A program made the translations under genes and the position numbers. This document shows, piece by piece, positions 1 through 9,541 of a DNA stretch of 64,000 bases. The notes beneath the pieces are model-generated. The model was not told the origin of the DNA and searched no databases. It worked only from the letters and a program-made list of their open reading frames with translations. How positions within the stretch are numbered: position 1 is the first letter of the stretch; each line of letters begins with the position of its first letter. Location: NCBI GenBank assembly GCA_934254675.1, contig CAKQLP010000007.1, forward strand, positions 23,969 through 87,968, written 5' to 3'. This stretch comes from an uncultured Alphaproteobacteria bacterium (lineage in GTDB: Bacteria; Pseudomonadota; Alphaproteobacteria; RF32; CAG-239).

Positions 1-1535
1 GCTCCGCCACGACTATTGTCTGTATAAGCAATTGCTTCATTTGCGGCAAATAGACTATTTGTAAATGTAATTTTGCCATTATTATAAACAGCACCGCCGC
101 GGGCATAGTTTCCTAAAGTCTGATTTTGCATAAATTTTAAACTTGTCGCCGAGACAGCATTTAACGTTCCGGAATTATAGATAGCCCCTCCATCAGCGTC
201 AAAAACATTACTTTGAGTTTTAGAACTCACCGCTTTATTATTTAGATATATCGAATCACCGGATATTGTAAAGTTACCACTTTGACTATTATATACCGCA
301 CCGCCTTGCACAATACCGCCAGACGCATAGTTATTTTGATATTTTTCAGAATTTGAGTTATATGTCAAACTGTTATAAATAGCACCACCTTTAGCCTTGC
401 CATCCACTAGCGTTTGAGCATAGTTGTCTGAAAAAATACTGTTGTGTGATGTAAACGTACCCTCGTTGGCAATAACGCCGCCTTTTGCCTCAGCAGAGCC
501 CTTAGCATAATTGCCCGAAAAATTAATTGTTCCCGATGTATTTTCTAAAACAAAGTTTCCGACGCTGGTAGCCGTTCCGGCACTATTCTCCACCGCATTA
601 CGAATTGCTCCGCCCAGAGCGTTCTTTCCTTCGGCATAGTTATTTGTAAAAACATCATTGGTTGAAGTCATTTCACCGGCATTATAAATAGCACCGCCCT
701 GAGCTGTTTCTGCAACAACGCCATTAAACTGACTTAACAAGGTGTTGCTGTCGGTTGTATGATTTCCGACATAGTTTCCATTATATGTATTATTCTTAGA
801 AACCAAATGGCCGATATCGAATGCCGACCCCGTAGCATTTGTCGCTGTAATATTTGCCACAGCACCGCCTTGCGCTATTCCGCCACTCATAACATAGTTG
901 GTGTCAAACACACTGTTTGAGATAAAATTATCGTCGCTGGTGCCATAATTGGCAATCACGCCGCCCGATGCCACTCGACCATTTACCGTATCATTTGACG
1001 ACGCACTGTTATTTGTAAAAGTTACATTATTAACCTGAAGAATGGTTATTATATTGTTGTCTTGCAAACCGCTGACCACAACACTGCCGCCATATATTTT
1101 GTCGTCCGCCGTGGTGTTATGGAGACCGGAAAGGGTCAAGCCGCCGGCGACAGGAACCTTAGTGTTGTTTTCATATTTATATCCGATATAAACCTGATTA
1201 TGGTTTATTATCCACGGACCATAATAGCTATCTGCTTCTGAATCTCCTTCCGAGTAAAGGGGCGTGTTATAAACTTTACTGTCCACATACAAGTAACCAA
1301 CCGCTTTGTCCTGTCCAACAACCAATCCCATGTGTTGTTTCAAACTATTCAAACTTTCTGAAACTGAGGCATCCGCAACATTGTTTGCGCTGGCGTTGGC
1401 TATGGTATTTAATGCTTTTACCGGTAAAGAATAAAACACCATTCCCGCCAACATATTCAAAAAGAAGCACTTTTTTAAAACATGTCTGTACTGCGCGTTT
1501 AACAATCCATAAGAATGGTTATTTGCTTTTATCAT
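1..1535 (-). CDS. Autotransporter-type adhesin, N-terminal part (runs off left edge)
   Basis: The minus strand is open from an ATG at 1533-1535 to the window edge (511 codons). It is preceded by a good ribosome binding site (AAGGAGA, 1540s). A long basic and then hydrophobic signal peptide ends near VKA (about residue 41). After about residue 150 the protein becomes Asn/Gly-rich, with an irregular repeat containing GGAIYN or GGAVYN followed 20-40 residues later by NNYA. This pattern is typical of right-handed parallel beta-helix passenger domains of autotransporters and Pmp-like surface proteins. The family normally ends in an outer-membrane beta-barrel, which would lie beyond position 1. Likely surface-exposed adhesin; ligand unknown. 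Confidence 0.8.
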   Translation of the reverse strand, partial: MIKANNHSYGLLNAQYRHVLKKCFFLNMLAGMVFYSLPVKALNTIANASANNVADASVSESLNSLKQHMGLVVGQDKAVGYLYVDSKVYNTPLYSEGDSEADSYYGPWIINHNQVYIGYKYENNTKVPVAGGLTLSGLHNTTADDKIYGGSVVVSGLQDNNIITILQVNNVTFTNNSASSNDTVNGRVASGGVIANYGTSDDNFISNSVFDTNYVMSGGIAQGGAVANITATNATGSAFDIGHLVSKNNTYNGNYVGNHTTDSNTLLSQFNGVVAETAQGGAIYNAGEMTSTNDVFTNNYAEGKNALGGAIRNAVENSAGTATSVGNFVLENTSGTINFSGNYAKGSAEAKGGVIANEGTFTSHNSIFSDNYAQTLVDGKAKGGAIYNSLTYNSNSEKYQNNYASGGIVQGGAVYNSQSGNFTISGDSIYLNNKAVSSKTQSNVFDADGGAIYNSGTLNAVSATSLKFMQNQTLGNYARGGAVYNNGKITFTNSLFAANEAIAYTDNSRGG

Positions 1536-1611
1536 CTGAAGTCTCCTTTTATACTTTTGGAGCTGATGATAAAACAAATTTATTAAAAAACATCTAAAAC
1601 CAAGCTATTTA

Positions 1612-2667
1612 TCAGCCTTGATAAACAGTTTGGTTAAAAACATTTTCCAAAAAGAAAAGGCTGATAAAACAGATGGTCATTGAAATTACCGGCGCAGCCA
1701 CCCAGCCTACCATTATTTTCCCGACAATCGTCCAATTTATGCCTCTTCCGCCTTTAAGAAGTCCAATTCCGACAATTGCCCCGATAACCGCTTGAGTGCT
1801 GGATACCGGAACCAAAGGCAAAGCCGGCAATGAATGCGACACTAGCCAATTATGCAAAGTTAAAGATGAAAACAGCAACAATACAATTGCTTGAGACAAA
1901 ACAACAATCCACGCGGTTATCGGGGTCATTTTCATCAAATTATTACCTACCGTCATGATAATTTTTTTAGAATATGTCAAAATCCCGACACTAACGGCAA
2001 CCGCTCCTAAAAAGAATAAAACCTGCTCAGGTGTAAATGTTGTCAGTTTTCCTATTTTCAACGGCTTAAACGGGCATGATTCAACAAACATTCCCACAGC
2101 GTTGGCAATATTATTCGCCCCTAAAGCATAAGCGCTGATTGCGGCCGTCACAACCAAGCCAATCCGCGTAATTTGGTCACGCATTAATAAATGCATACGA
2201 GAACATTTTAATATTTTTTTGAAGAAAAAATAAAGGCACACTGCAACAATGCCTGAAAGCAATGGACATAAAGTCCAAGTTGTGCAAATTTGCGCCAATG
2301 TTTCCAAATCCGTCGGTTTTTCGGCATATATGTTCCAACCGATAATAGCTCCGACCACCGCTTGAGAAGAAGAAACACTTAAACCTGTTCTAGCCATGAA
2401 ATAAACCGCCAGAGCCGCCGACAAAGCCACCATAAAAGCGCCGGCCAAGGCGTTTACCGCCCCCAAACTGCCCAAAGTTTTGCTGGTACCGGCACCACCA
2501 TAAACAGCACCTAAAATAACGAAAAAGCAAGAGATTAAGGCAATTGTCGTAAAACGCACCATTTTTGAACCCACTGCTGTTCCAAAAATGTTGGAAGCAT
2601 CATTAGCGCCAAGCGACCATCCCAAAAACAAACCGCTGCTTAAATAAAATAAATAACTAATATCCAT
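1612..2667 (-). CDS. pit: PiT-family inorganic phosphate transporter
   Basis: 351-residue inner-membrane protein with about ten hydrophobic segments. The two inverted PiT signature repeats are visible: GANDASN near residue 21 and GANNIAN near residue 184. PiT proteins import phosphate (or a metal-phosphate complex) using the ion gradient. The ATG overlaps the stop of the upstream DUF47 gene (TGATG), so the two are translationally coupled. This pairing is common for PiT carriers. Length is short compared with the E. coli Pit (about 500) but normal for the alphaproteobacterial form. Confidence 0.92.
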   Translation of the reverse strand: MDISYLFYLSSGLFLGWSLGANDASNIFGTAVGSKMVRFTTIALISCFFVILGAVYGGAGTSKTLGSLGAVNALAGAFMVALSAALAVYFMARTGLSVSSSQAVVGAIIGWNIYAEKPTDLETLAQICTTWTLCPLLSGIVAVCLYFFFKKILKCSRMHLLMRDQITRIGLVVTAAISAYALGANNIANAVGMFVESCPFKPLKIGKLTTFTPEQVLFFLGAVAVSVGILTYSKKIIMTVGNNLMKMTPITAWIVVLSQAIVLLLFSSLTLHNWLVSHSLPALPLVPVSSTQAVIGAIVGIGLLKGGRGINWTIVGKIMVGWVAAPVISMTICFISLFFLENVFNQTVYQG

Positions 2668-3326
2668 CAGATATCCCGCTTAATTGTGAAAATTAACAAC
2701 GCATCAATGCAATCTTCCGCTTTATCCGCCACATCGGCAACTTCGCCGATTAACATGTTCAGCTGAATTTTGTGCGCCAATTCCATATTAGAATCAAAAA
2801 CATTTTGTTTTAAACGAGCACTGGTTTTATCACTTTCATGTTCCAAAAAATATACTTTTTGAGCATAATCGCGAACTGTAGCAAAATCTCGGAAAAACGC
2901 GCGGGAAGCAATCGCCATATTTTCGGCGCAATCCGAAACCTGATGAACCAAAATTTTAAAATCCTCCTGATATTGCAACGGAATATCTGGCTGCTCAATA
3001 TAAAATTTATGCGCCACCTCATCAAATTCATTAATAACTTTATCAATATTTTCAACCATTTGCAAAACATCTGCCCGCAAATCCGGAATTAAGTTCTGCG
3101 CATATAAACTGCTTTCAATCGCGCGACGCAAGTCATCTGCCTGAGATTCAATGTTTTTAATTTTTTTGCTGGCACGGCGATAGGACGGACTTCGTTTTTC
3201 TCTTAAAAAAATAGCAAACGCCTCTTTAAAAAACATAGCACATTCAATAACTTTATCGTGCATCAAATCAATTTTATGTTCCAGTTCCCTTGTGCTGGAA
3301 AACAATGAAATTTTAACATTAAACAT
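2667..3326 (-). CDS. DUF47 / PhoU-like phosphate transport accessory protein
   Basis: 219 residues, almost all helical, with no signal peptide. It matches the DUF47 (PhoU_div, TIGR00153) family by overall pattern: helix-rich PhoU-like bundle, KIDLMHDKV near the start, MLIGEVADVADKAEDCIDAL near the end. Proteins of this family are encoded with PiT carriers and are thought to regulate them. It is the first gene of a two-gene operon with pit (one-base overlap). A ribosome binding site (GGGAGA) precedes the ATG. The role in phosphate-dependent control is inferred from the family and neighbour. Confidence 0.88.
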   Translation of the reverse strand: MFNVKISLFSSTRELEHKIDLMHDKVIECAMFFKEAFAIFLREKRSPSYRRASKKIKNIESQADDLRRAIESSLYAQNLIPDLRADVLQMVENIDKVINEFDEVAHKFYIEQPDIPLQYQEDFKILVHQVSDCAENMAIASRAFFRDFATVRDYAQKVYFLEHESDKTSARLKQNVFDSNMELAHKIQLNMLIGEVADVADKAEDCIDALLIFTIKRDI

Positions 3327-3489
3327 ATTTTTCTCCCTTAACCTTTCTTCCTTTTATCCAAAAAAAATGAGTTTGTCCATAATTATTTTACAAACCAATT
3401 CGCAAAACTAAATTTTACGCTTGCATATTTTTTTAAACAGATTACTTTGGTAGATGTTTGAACATTTAATTATTTATAAGGATAAAAAC

Positions 3490-4221
3490 ATGAAAAATTT
3501 TTCAATCATTCTTTCTACTGTCGCCGTTATTTTGGCTGCGGTATCTTTGGTATGCTCGATTAAATGCAGAGCGTCAGCTTCTGACGTATCTCCGGAAGCT
3601 GTTGCTGCAGCGTTAAAAAGCAATCCAATAATGGTTGTTGACGCCTTGCAAGCTTATCAAACTCAACAACAAGAAGAACAAAGAAAAGCTGCTGAAGAGG
3701 CATTCAAAAAGAATTTGCCAGAAATTAACTCTTCTGAACACGCTCCTTTTGTCGGTCCGGAAGACGCTAAAGTTACTGTTGTTGAATTCTTTGATTTTTC
3801 TTGCCACTATTGCAAGAGACTTGCTCCTGAATTAGAAAAAGTTATGGCAAACAATGCTGATGTTAAATTTGTTTTCAAACCATTGGCTTTTGTTGATCCG
3901 GCAAATTCCAGCTACCAAGCTCAGGCTTCTTTGGCTGTTTTCAAACAAGGTAAATTCCCTGAATTTTATAAAGCGGTTATGGAAGCTAACGGCCGTTTGA
4001 ACAAAGATGCTATTGATAACATTGTTAAAGGTTTGGGCGTTGATTTTGACCAATATAAATCAGACATTGCTTCTGACGAAGTTAAAAACGATTTGGCAGA
4101 TATCAGCAACCTTGCTAACAAAGTTAACATTAACGGCGTTCCGGCTGTAATTATTGACGGCAAACATGTTCAGACAATGAGTGCTGAAGATTTGCAAGAA
4201 GCAATTGATGCTGCTAAATAA
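3490..4221 (+). CDS. DsbA-family thiol:disulfide oxidoreductase
   Basis: 243 residues from the ATG at 3490, chosen because AAGGAT lies just upstream; an in-frame ATG 36 nt earlier has no such site. The N-terminus (about residues 1-30) is a signal peptide or anchor. A helical linker (35-80) precedes a thioredoxin fold with active-site C105-H-Y-C108 and a cis-proline loop NGVPAVII near residue 215. The layout resembles Com1/BdbD-type DsbA proteins that form disulfides in the periplasm. It stands alone and ends in a strong terminator. Confidence 0.88.
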   Translation: MKNFSIILSTVAVILAAVSLVCSIKCRASASDVSPEAVAAALKSNPIMVVDALQAYQTQQQEEQRKAAEEAFKKNLPEINSSEHAPFVGPEDAKVTVVEFFDFSCHYCKRLAPELEKVMANNADVKFVFKPLAFVDPANSSYQAQASLAVFKQGKFPEFYKAVMEANGRLNKDAIDNIVKGLGVDFDQYKSDIASDEVKNDLADISNLANKVNINGVPAVIIDGKHVQTMSAEDLQEAIDAAK

Positions 4222-4240
4222 CTTTAATTTTGTTTAGTAT

Positions 4241-4270
4241 GAAAAACAGCCTCGGAAGAGGCTGTTTTTC
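4241..4270 (+). terminator. Intrinsic terminator of the DsbA-like gene
   Basis: Hairpin AAAAACAGCCTC / GAGGCTGTTTTT with a 4-nt loop, T-run on the 3' side, starting about 20 nt after the stop codon. Confidence 0.85.
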
Positions 4271-4349
4271 TTCTAAGCGATAACTTTTGTTTGACAATCT
4301 CCGCCAAATACGCTAGTTATTCAATTAAATTTAACTCAATAGGTTTCTG

Positions 4350-5312
4350 ATGACTGATACCGCTGCAATTGCCATTTCTGTGATTATTCCCATTTACAAC
4401 GCGGAAAAATTTTTGTCCCGTTGCCTAGACAGCGTCGTTAAACAGTCTTTTAAAAACATTGAAATCATTTGTATTAATGACGGCTCGACAGACAGCAGCG
4501 GAGCAATCTTAACTAAATTTTCAGAAAATGATTACAGATTTAGAGTTATAACGCAAGACAACCAAGGTCTTTCCGCCTCTCGAAATAATGGGCTTGAGGT
4601 TGCCAGCGGTGCGTATATTTTCTTTTTGGACGCGGATGATTATCTTCACCCTCAGGCTTTGGAAATTTTTTATAATACGGCTTTAGCTTCAGAATGCCCT
4701 GTTGTTATTTCTAAAAACTTTTGCCGGTTAGAAAAAGATGAATTAAAATTATCCTCGTATCCTTCCCCTTCCGTCCCATACAAAATATGCACCTCTCCGT
4801 TAAATGATTTATATAAATATCGTCTGACTTCCGCTGTGGTGTGGAACAAATTATATAAAGCAAGCGCACTCCGGCGTTTTCGCTTTATTGAAGGAATTTA
4901 TTATGAAGACTGGCCTTTCACAACCTGTGTTTTTGCCAATATCAACAGTTTTGCTCTGCTTAATGAAAAATTGTATATGTATAATACAACGTCTCCATCA
5001 ATTATCCGCAGTTCCTTCTCTATAAAAAAGATACACGATTATATCAAAGGCATTCGTCATGTTTACAATTACTTTTTAGCTAAAAAGCAATTTAAACAAT
5101 GGGATATCATTCGAAAAAAACGCATTAGCTGTTCTATCAAAATGGTTTTATCTAAAATATCCAAATCTCATGAAAACAAAAATGATTTGGAAAAATATTT
5201 CAAGCAAGAATATCTGAAACTAACAGAAGATAAAATTATCACATTCAAAGACTTAACCTTAAAAAGCAAATTCCGTCTTATCCGGCTTTTATGGCGGCAA
5301 CGCAACAACTAA
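4350..5312 (+). CDS. Family 2 glycosyltransferase
   Basis: 320 residues. The GT-A fold is recognisable: SVIIPIYNAEKFLSRCLDSV at residues 10-29, NDGSTD near 44, DNQGLSASRNNG near 70, and the metal/nucleotide-binding LDADD near 95. The C-terminal half is basic and helical without clear membrane segments, so it is probably a soluble or peripheral transferase of the WcaA type. It would move a sugar from a nucleotide donor onto a surface polysaccharide, but the acceptor cannot be told. It overlaps the convergent membrane-protein gene by 4 bases and has no other sugar genes beside it. Confidence 0.88.
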   Translation: MTDTAAIAISVIIPIYNAEKFLSRCLDSVVKQSFKNIEIICINDGSTDSSGAILTKFSENDYRFRVITQDNQGLSASRNNGLEVASGAYIFFLDADDYLHPQALEIFYNTALASECPVVISKNFCRLEKDELKLSSYPSPSVPYKICTSPLNDLYKYRLTSAVVWNKLYKASALRRFRFIEGIYYEDWPFTTCVFANINSFALLNEKLYMYNTTSPSIIRSSFSIKKIHDYIKGIRHVYNYFLAKKQFKQWDIIRKKRISCSIKMVLSKISKSHENKNDLEKYFKQEYLKLTEDKIITFKDLTLKSKFRLIRLLWRQRNN

Positions 5313-6076
5313 TGTTTCAGATAAAATCTATCATATAGCTTAGCAAAAATAATATTTGTATAAACAAACATTATTGTGCTGATTGTATAATTCAGCCAGT
5401 CCTGTAATTTAAATAATTTATCCAATTCTTGTCCCAAAGCTGTGGGATACAGCAACATAGCCGATATAGCAACAAACGCAAGATAATTTCCTCTCGTTTT
5501 ATTACCTGCTTTTCGAAATGAAGCGTTATGTCCCCGCAAAGATGAAATCCATGCCAAATAAGGTTTACAAATCAACCATGGCGCCAATAAAGCCATAATG
5601 CCGTAAACAATAATCATATCGACGAATGATGCTCCTATTTCTTCGGAATTGGATAAATTCTCCATGGCCTCCATATAGCGCTCATAAAAATTCAAATAAA
5701 TATCATTAAAGCCTAAAAATAACGGAAGCATCGGCAAAAAAGCTATTACCAAAACAGCAGCAAACATTAAAACCAACGCTTTGGTGGACGGCGCCAAACT
5801 ACCAAATAACGCTTTACTGAAAATATATGGTTTCAAATGATAGTAATAACGATAAAACGCGCACCAAAACATGTAATAAGTCACAGCCCAAACAATACTC
5901 AGTGGATTAGATATTCCATCCTCGATAGATTTAAAAACAAGCATATAGGCTAAATTAACCACAAAAACACTTAATGAAAAAAGCTTGTTTTCCAATATGT
6001 ATGCATTTGCTGAATATATAATGGATCGAACAAATATTTTTATTTGAGGATTTTCTTTGGGAGTCATTTTAGGCAT
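5309..6076 (-). CDS. Multi-pass membrane protein of unknown function
   Basis: 255 residues with about six hydrophobic stretches (around 35-50, 65-85, 95-120, 150-170, 195-215, 225-245). The N- and C-termini are polar. I do not recognise a family. It starts 3 nt after the stop of the OmpR-type regulator and is the last gene of the porin-regulator-membrane protein operon. It is not a histidine kinase: no DHp or ATPase motifs are present. Confidence 0.75.
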   Translation of the reverse strand: MPKMTPKENPQIKIFVRSIIYSANAYILENKLFSLSVFVVNLAYMLVFKSIEDGISNPLSIVWAVTYYMFWCAFYRYYYHLKPYIFSKALFGSLAPSTKALVLMFAAVLVIAFLPMLPLFLGFNDIYLNFYERYMEAMENLSNSEEIGASFVDMIIVYGIMALLAPWLICKPYLAWISSLRGHNASFRKAGNKTRGNYLAFVAISAMLLYPTALGQELDKLFKLQDWLNYTISTIMFVYTNIIFAKLYDRFYLKH

Positions 6077-6079
6077 TGT

Positions 6080-6694
6080 TTAATCTCTCTGCAACATATA
6101 CCCGCCGTTATCCGTTACAATTAGACGCCGACCGTTTTCCTGCTCAACTTTTTGCCGTAAACGATATATATGCGTCTCTATTGTATGTGTTGTAACTTCT
6201 TCGCTGTATTTCCATACATTTCTCTGTAAATCCGTTTTTGAAACATATTTTCCCGAAGTTTTATATAAGTATTTCAAAATACAAACTTCTTTTTCCGTTA
6301 ATTTAAATAAGCCTCCATTCCTCAAATCAACAATTTCTCTTTTATTCGGCCGCAATTCATAGCCGTTAAAAGTCAGATAACCATCAACAGAGTTATCTAA
6401 TTTGTTATTAGCCGCCCGTAAAATATCTAGAAATTTCATTAGTAAAAATGGCTTTTTTACCTCAATGTTCAGATTATCATCTTTTATATCTTTCTCCGAG
6501 CCCTGTGATAAAAAAATTATGGGCACAGAATCGTATTTTTTTCTAAGTTCTTTATAGGATTGCTCATCTTCATCAACAATCAGCAAATCAGGCGCGTTTT
6601 CCACAAAAGAAAAATCCGGAGCAAAACGCATAACCTGAGTTTTTAAATCTTCGGCAAAATCATTATTTTTTGATATCAATAGAATGTGCGACAT
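6080..6694 (-). CDS. OmpR/PhoB-type response regulator
   Basis: 204 residues. Residues 1-95 form a receiver domain with LLIVDEDE (probable phospho-acceptor Asp) and the conserved Lys in EVKKPF. The acidic pocket near the start is reduced to NND instead of the usual DDD/DDE. Residues 105-204 form a winged helix with LTEKEVCILKYL and THTIETHIYRLRQKV, as in OmpR DNA-binding domains. The gene starts 8 nt after the porin stop, so it is co-transcribed with the porin and may regulate it. No cognate histidine kinase lies in the window. Confidence 0.88.
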   Translation of the reverse strand: MSHILLISKNNDFAEDLKTQVMRFAPDFSFVENAPDLLIVDEDEQSYKELRKKYDSVPIIFLSQGSEKDIKDDNLNIEVKKPFLLMKFLDILRAANNKLDNSVDGYLTFNGYELRPNKREIVDLRNGGLFKLTEKEVCILKYLYKTSGKYVSKTDLQRNVWKYSEEVTTHTIETHIYRLRQKVEQENGRRLIVTDNGGYMLQRD

Positions 6695-6702
6695 TATTAT
6701 TC

Positions 6703-7809
6703 CTAAAATTCAAGTTCCAAACCGCTTATAAAAGCATATCCGCGATTATTTTCCTGAAGCACGCCGCTTCCGGTATATTCAGCATGCGCAGCCGCCAAAT
6801 ATAAAGCCGCATGCTTATACACGGCAATTTTATTGGCAAACGTTACTATTTTATCCTTATTATCTGTTTTATCCGCCACCGCCTCAAAATATGACAATCC
6901 TGTTGTTAACGGGCCAAATTCATAACTTATACCAATATTAAAGGCTTGTCCCCGACGGAATCCATCAAAATAATAAGGCAAATTTTCCCCAAAATTAAGA
7001 GCATAATCTCCAGAAGATGTAAAAGACTTTCGATATGAACCGCCCAATGTCCAACCTTTGCGGTATAAACTCACTCCGGCGGAAATTTCCTGATTATTTT
7101 TACGATTATACGCGTATCCCAAAGAACTTTCCAGTTCAAATGTGCCAACTTCTTGCTGATTGTACAAACCAAACGCATAAGACGAGCGATTATCGTATTG
7201 ACTGTTCTTATTGATTAAACCTGCTTGTGAATAGCTGTCCGGCGTATATGAAACGGCTAATTTTGTACGATAAAATTCAGGTGTCGTATAACTTACTTTC
7301 AGAGCATCCGCATCTGTATTTAGATATGTGGAATTTAAGGTTCGAAACACGGCTGTACGACTATGGCGCTGCCAATTAGGGTTCGCAATAAAATCCGAAA
7401 CTGGCGAATTGTTCACCCGAAAAGCTCCCACACTTGGAGCGCCAACCGCCAATTGATAGGCCGCGTTATAAATTTGTCCGACACTTAACTCACCATAATC
7501 CGATTGCAATGTGCCGTAAACATTTTCGCCCCATTTGCCATGATTATAATCTTCCACCTCTTTCGCATCCGAAGCTTGTAAATCCAGCCCAATCTTTAAG
7601 GACATATTTTCACTAAATTCATAACCACCGGAGGTATAAATCTCAGCCATCGCCGGTGTATGGCTATGTTTGTGATAAGGACGATATTTTTTTGCATAAT
7701 TGCTGTAACCATAAAAAGAATCCGCGACACCGGACACATCATAAAAAAATTCTCCGGCCAAAACCGGTGATGAAACCAAGCACAAAACAGTTGTCAGCAA
7801 TTTTTTCAT
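6703..7809 (-). CDS. Outer-membrane porin
   Basis: 368 residues with a clean signal peptide (MKKLLTTVLCLVSSPVLAGE, cleavage after VLA). The mature part has alternating hydrophobic beta-strands, repeated YxxG/LSYxE patterns and a C-terminal Phe (ISGLELEF), the usual signal for outer-membrane barrel insertion. It resembles general Gram-negative porins (16-stranded type). It heads a three-gene operon with the response regulator and a membrane protein. Substrate preference cannot be deduced. Confidence 0.85.
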   Translation of the reverse strand: MKKLLTTVLCLVSSPVLAGEFFYDVSGVADSFYGYSNYAKKYRPYHKHSHTPAMAEIYTSGGYEFSENMSLKIGLDLQASDAKEVEDYNHGKWGENVYGTLQSDYGELSVGQIYNAAYQLAVGAPSVGAFRVNNSPVSDFIANPNWQRHSRTAVFRTLNSTYLNTDADALKVSYTTPEFYRTKLAVSYTPDSYSQAGLINKNSQYDNRSSYAFGLYNQQEVGTFELESSLGYAYNRKNNQEISAGVSLYRKGWTLGGSYRKSFTSSGDYALNFGENLPYYFDGFRRGQAFNIGISYEFGPLTTGLSYFEAVADKTDNKDKIVTFANKIAVYKHAALYLAAAHAEYTGSGVLQENNRGYAFISGLELEF

Positions 7810-7993
7810 ATTCTATTCCTTAATATTTTGATTTAATTTATGAATACTCAATCTGTATGTCAATAAAAAATCAATTTTTCTTATTTTTTAAAATAAGTCT
7901 GTTTATAAATAAAAAAATAGTGCTTTTAAAATTTGTTTTCTTATATATAATAGTGAACAGTTTGGAATTTTGATTTTAAGAAAGGATAAATTA

Positions 7994-9523
7994 ATGCAAA
8001 GACCCGTTATGTTGCTTATTTTGGACGGTTGGGGATATAGAAGTACAACGACCAAAGACAATGCTATCGAAATGGGCGACACCCCTAATTGGCATAACTT
8101 GCTGAAAACATGCCCTCATTGCTTTGTCGAAACTTCCGGATTAGATGTTGGCTTGCCGGTAGGACAAATGGGTAATTCCGAAGTTGGTCACATGAATTTG
8201 GGCGCCGGACGTGTAGTTATGCAAGATTTGCCTAAAATTGATCAGGCCGTTAAAGAACACACATTGGAAAAGAATCCTGTGGTGGTTGAGCTTATCAACA
8301 CTCTAAAAGCAAATGGCAAAACATGCCACGTTATGGGATTGATGTCTCCCGGCGGTGTGCATTCACATCAGGAACATATTGTCGCATTATGTGAAATTTT
8401 AAATCGTAACGGCATAAAAGTTGATGTGCATGCGTTTTTAGACGGCCGCGACACGCCTCCGACTTCTGCCGAAGGATTTTTAGAGCAATTTAATCATTCC
8501 ATTAAAGATATGCCGCTTGTGCGGCTTGCCACTCTTTCCGGACGCTTTTATGCCATGGATAGAGATAAACGTTGGGACAGAGTTGAGCTTGCTTATAACA
8601 ACATTGTTTCAGCCAATGGAAAACGTTATTCTTCTGCCGATGAAGCCATTAAAGCATCTTACGCTGCTGGTGTAAACGATGAATTCGTGGTTCCTTGCGT
8701 TATTGGAGATTATCAAGGTGCCAATGACGGCGATGCCTTTTTAATGGCAAACTTCCGTGCCGACCGCGCTCGTGAAATAACTTATGCTTTGGGCGATGAA
8801 AAATTTGAAGGTTTTACACGTCATAAGATTGTAAAGTTTTCCGAATGTGTCGGCATGGCTGAATATTCCGTTGATCATAACCGCTTTATGAAAACAATTT
8901 TTGCTCCGGAACAACTTAAAAATATTTATGGTGAAGTTGTTTCTGAACATGGCATGACGCAACTGCGTATCGCCGAAACCGAAAAATATGCTCACGTCAC
9001 ATTTTTCTTTAATGGTGGTGAAGAGCGGCTGTTTAAAGGAGAAGAACGCATCCTTATTAACAGTCCTAAAGTTGCTACCTACGACTTAAAACCGGAAATG
9101 AGCGTGTATGAAGTAACGGATGCTTTGGTGGATGCTATTGAGAGCAAAAAATTTGACACCATTATCTGCAACTTTGCCAATGGCGACATGGTGGGACATA
9201 CCGGCATAATGTCAGCCGCTTTGCAGGCCGTTGCCGCAGTTGACAAATCTTTGGGACGCGTGATGAAGGCCATTAAGGACGTTGATGGTGTATTATTCGT
9301 TACCGCCGACCATGGCAATGTGGAAAAAATGGTTGATGAAAAAACAGGTCAGCCATACACTGCGCACACAGTGGGCAAAGTTCAAGCCGTTTTATATAAT
9401 GCTCCGGCAAATGTAAAAGGAATGGAAGACGGTCGTTTGGCCGATGTTTCTCCTACTCTGCTTGATTTGCTGGGGTTAGATAAACCTGCCGATATGACCG
9501 GTCATTCTTTGTTGAAAAAATAA
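7994..9523 (+). CDS. gpmI: 2,3-bisphosphoglycerate-independent phosphoglycerate mutase
   Basis: 509 residues from ATG 7994, chosen because AAGAAAGGA lies just upstream; an in-frame TTG at 7970 would only add eight residues. Converts 3-phosphoglycerate to 2-phosphoglycerate with Mn2+. The metal-binding LDGWG (residues 10-14), catalytic Ser62 in MGNSEVGH, the insert motif DGRDTPP, and the C-terminal metal sites NGDMVGHTG and TADHGNVEKM are all present. Length is standard. It is followed 18 nt later by an envC-like gene, an arrangement (gpmI-envC-ctpA) known in proteobacteria. Confidence 0.97.
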   Translation: MQRPVMLLILDGWGYRSTTTKDNAIEMGDTPNWHNLLKTCPHCFVETSGLDVGLPVGQMGNSEVGHMNLGAGRVVMQDLPKIDQAVKEHTLEKNPVVVELINTLKANGKTCHVMGLMSPGGVHSHQEHIVALCEILNRNGIKVDVHAFLDGRDTPPTSAEGFLEQFNHSIKDMPLVRLATLSGRFYAMDRDKRWDRVELAYNNIVSANGKRYSSADEAIKASYAAGVNDEFVVPCVIGDYQGANDGDAFLMANFRADRAREITYALGDEKFEGFTRHKIVKFSECVGMAEYSVDHNRFMKTIFAPEQLKNIYGEVVSEHGMTQLRIAETEKYAHVTFFFNGGEERLFKGEERILINSPKVATYDLKPEMSVYEVTDALVDAIESKKFDTIICNFANGDMVGHTGIMSAALQAVAAVDKSLGRVMKAIKDVDGVLFVTADHGNVEKMVDEKTGQPYTAHTVGKVQAVLYNAPANVKGMEDGRLADVSPTLLDLLGLDKPADMTGHSLLKK

Positions 9524-9541
9524 AAGATTGGACTAAGTACC

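Noticed and set aside
1385..1597. 70-residue plus-strand frame over the adhesin start
   Set aside because: Antisense to the signal peptide region of the adhesin, which has a good ribosome binding site; no support for a plus-strand gene.
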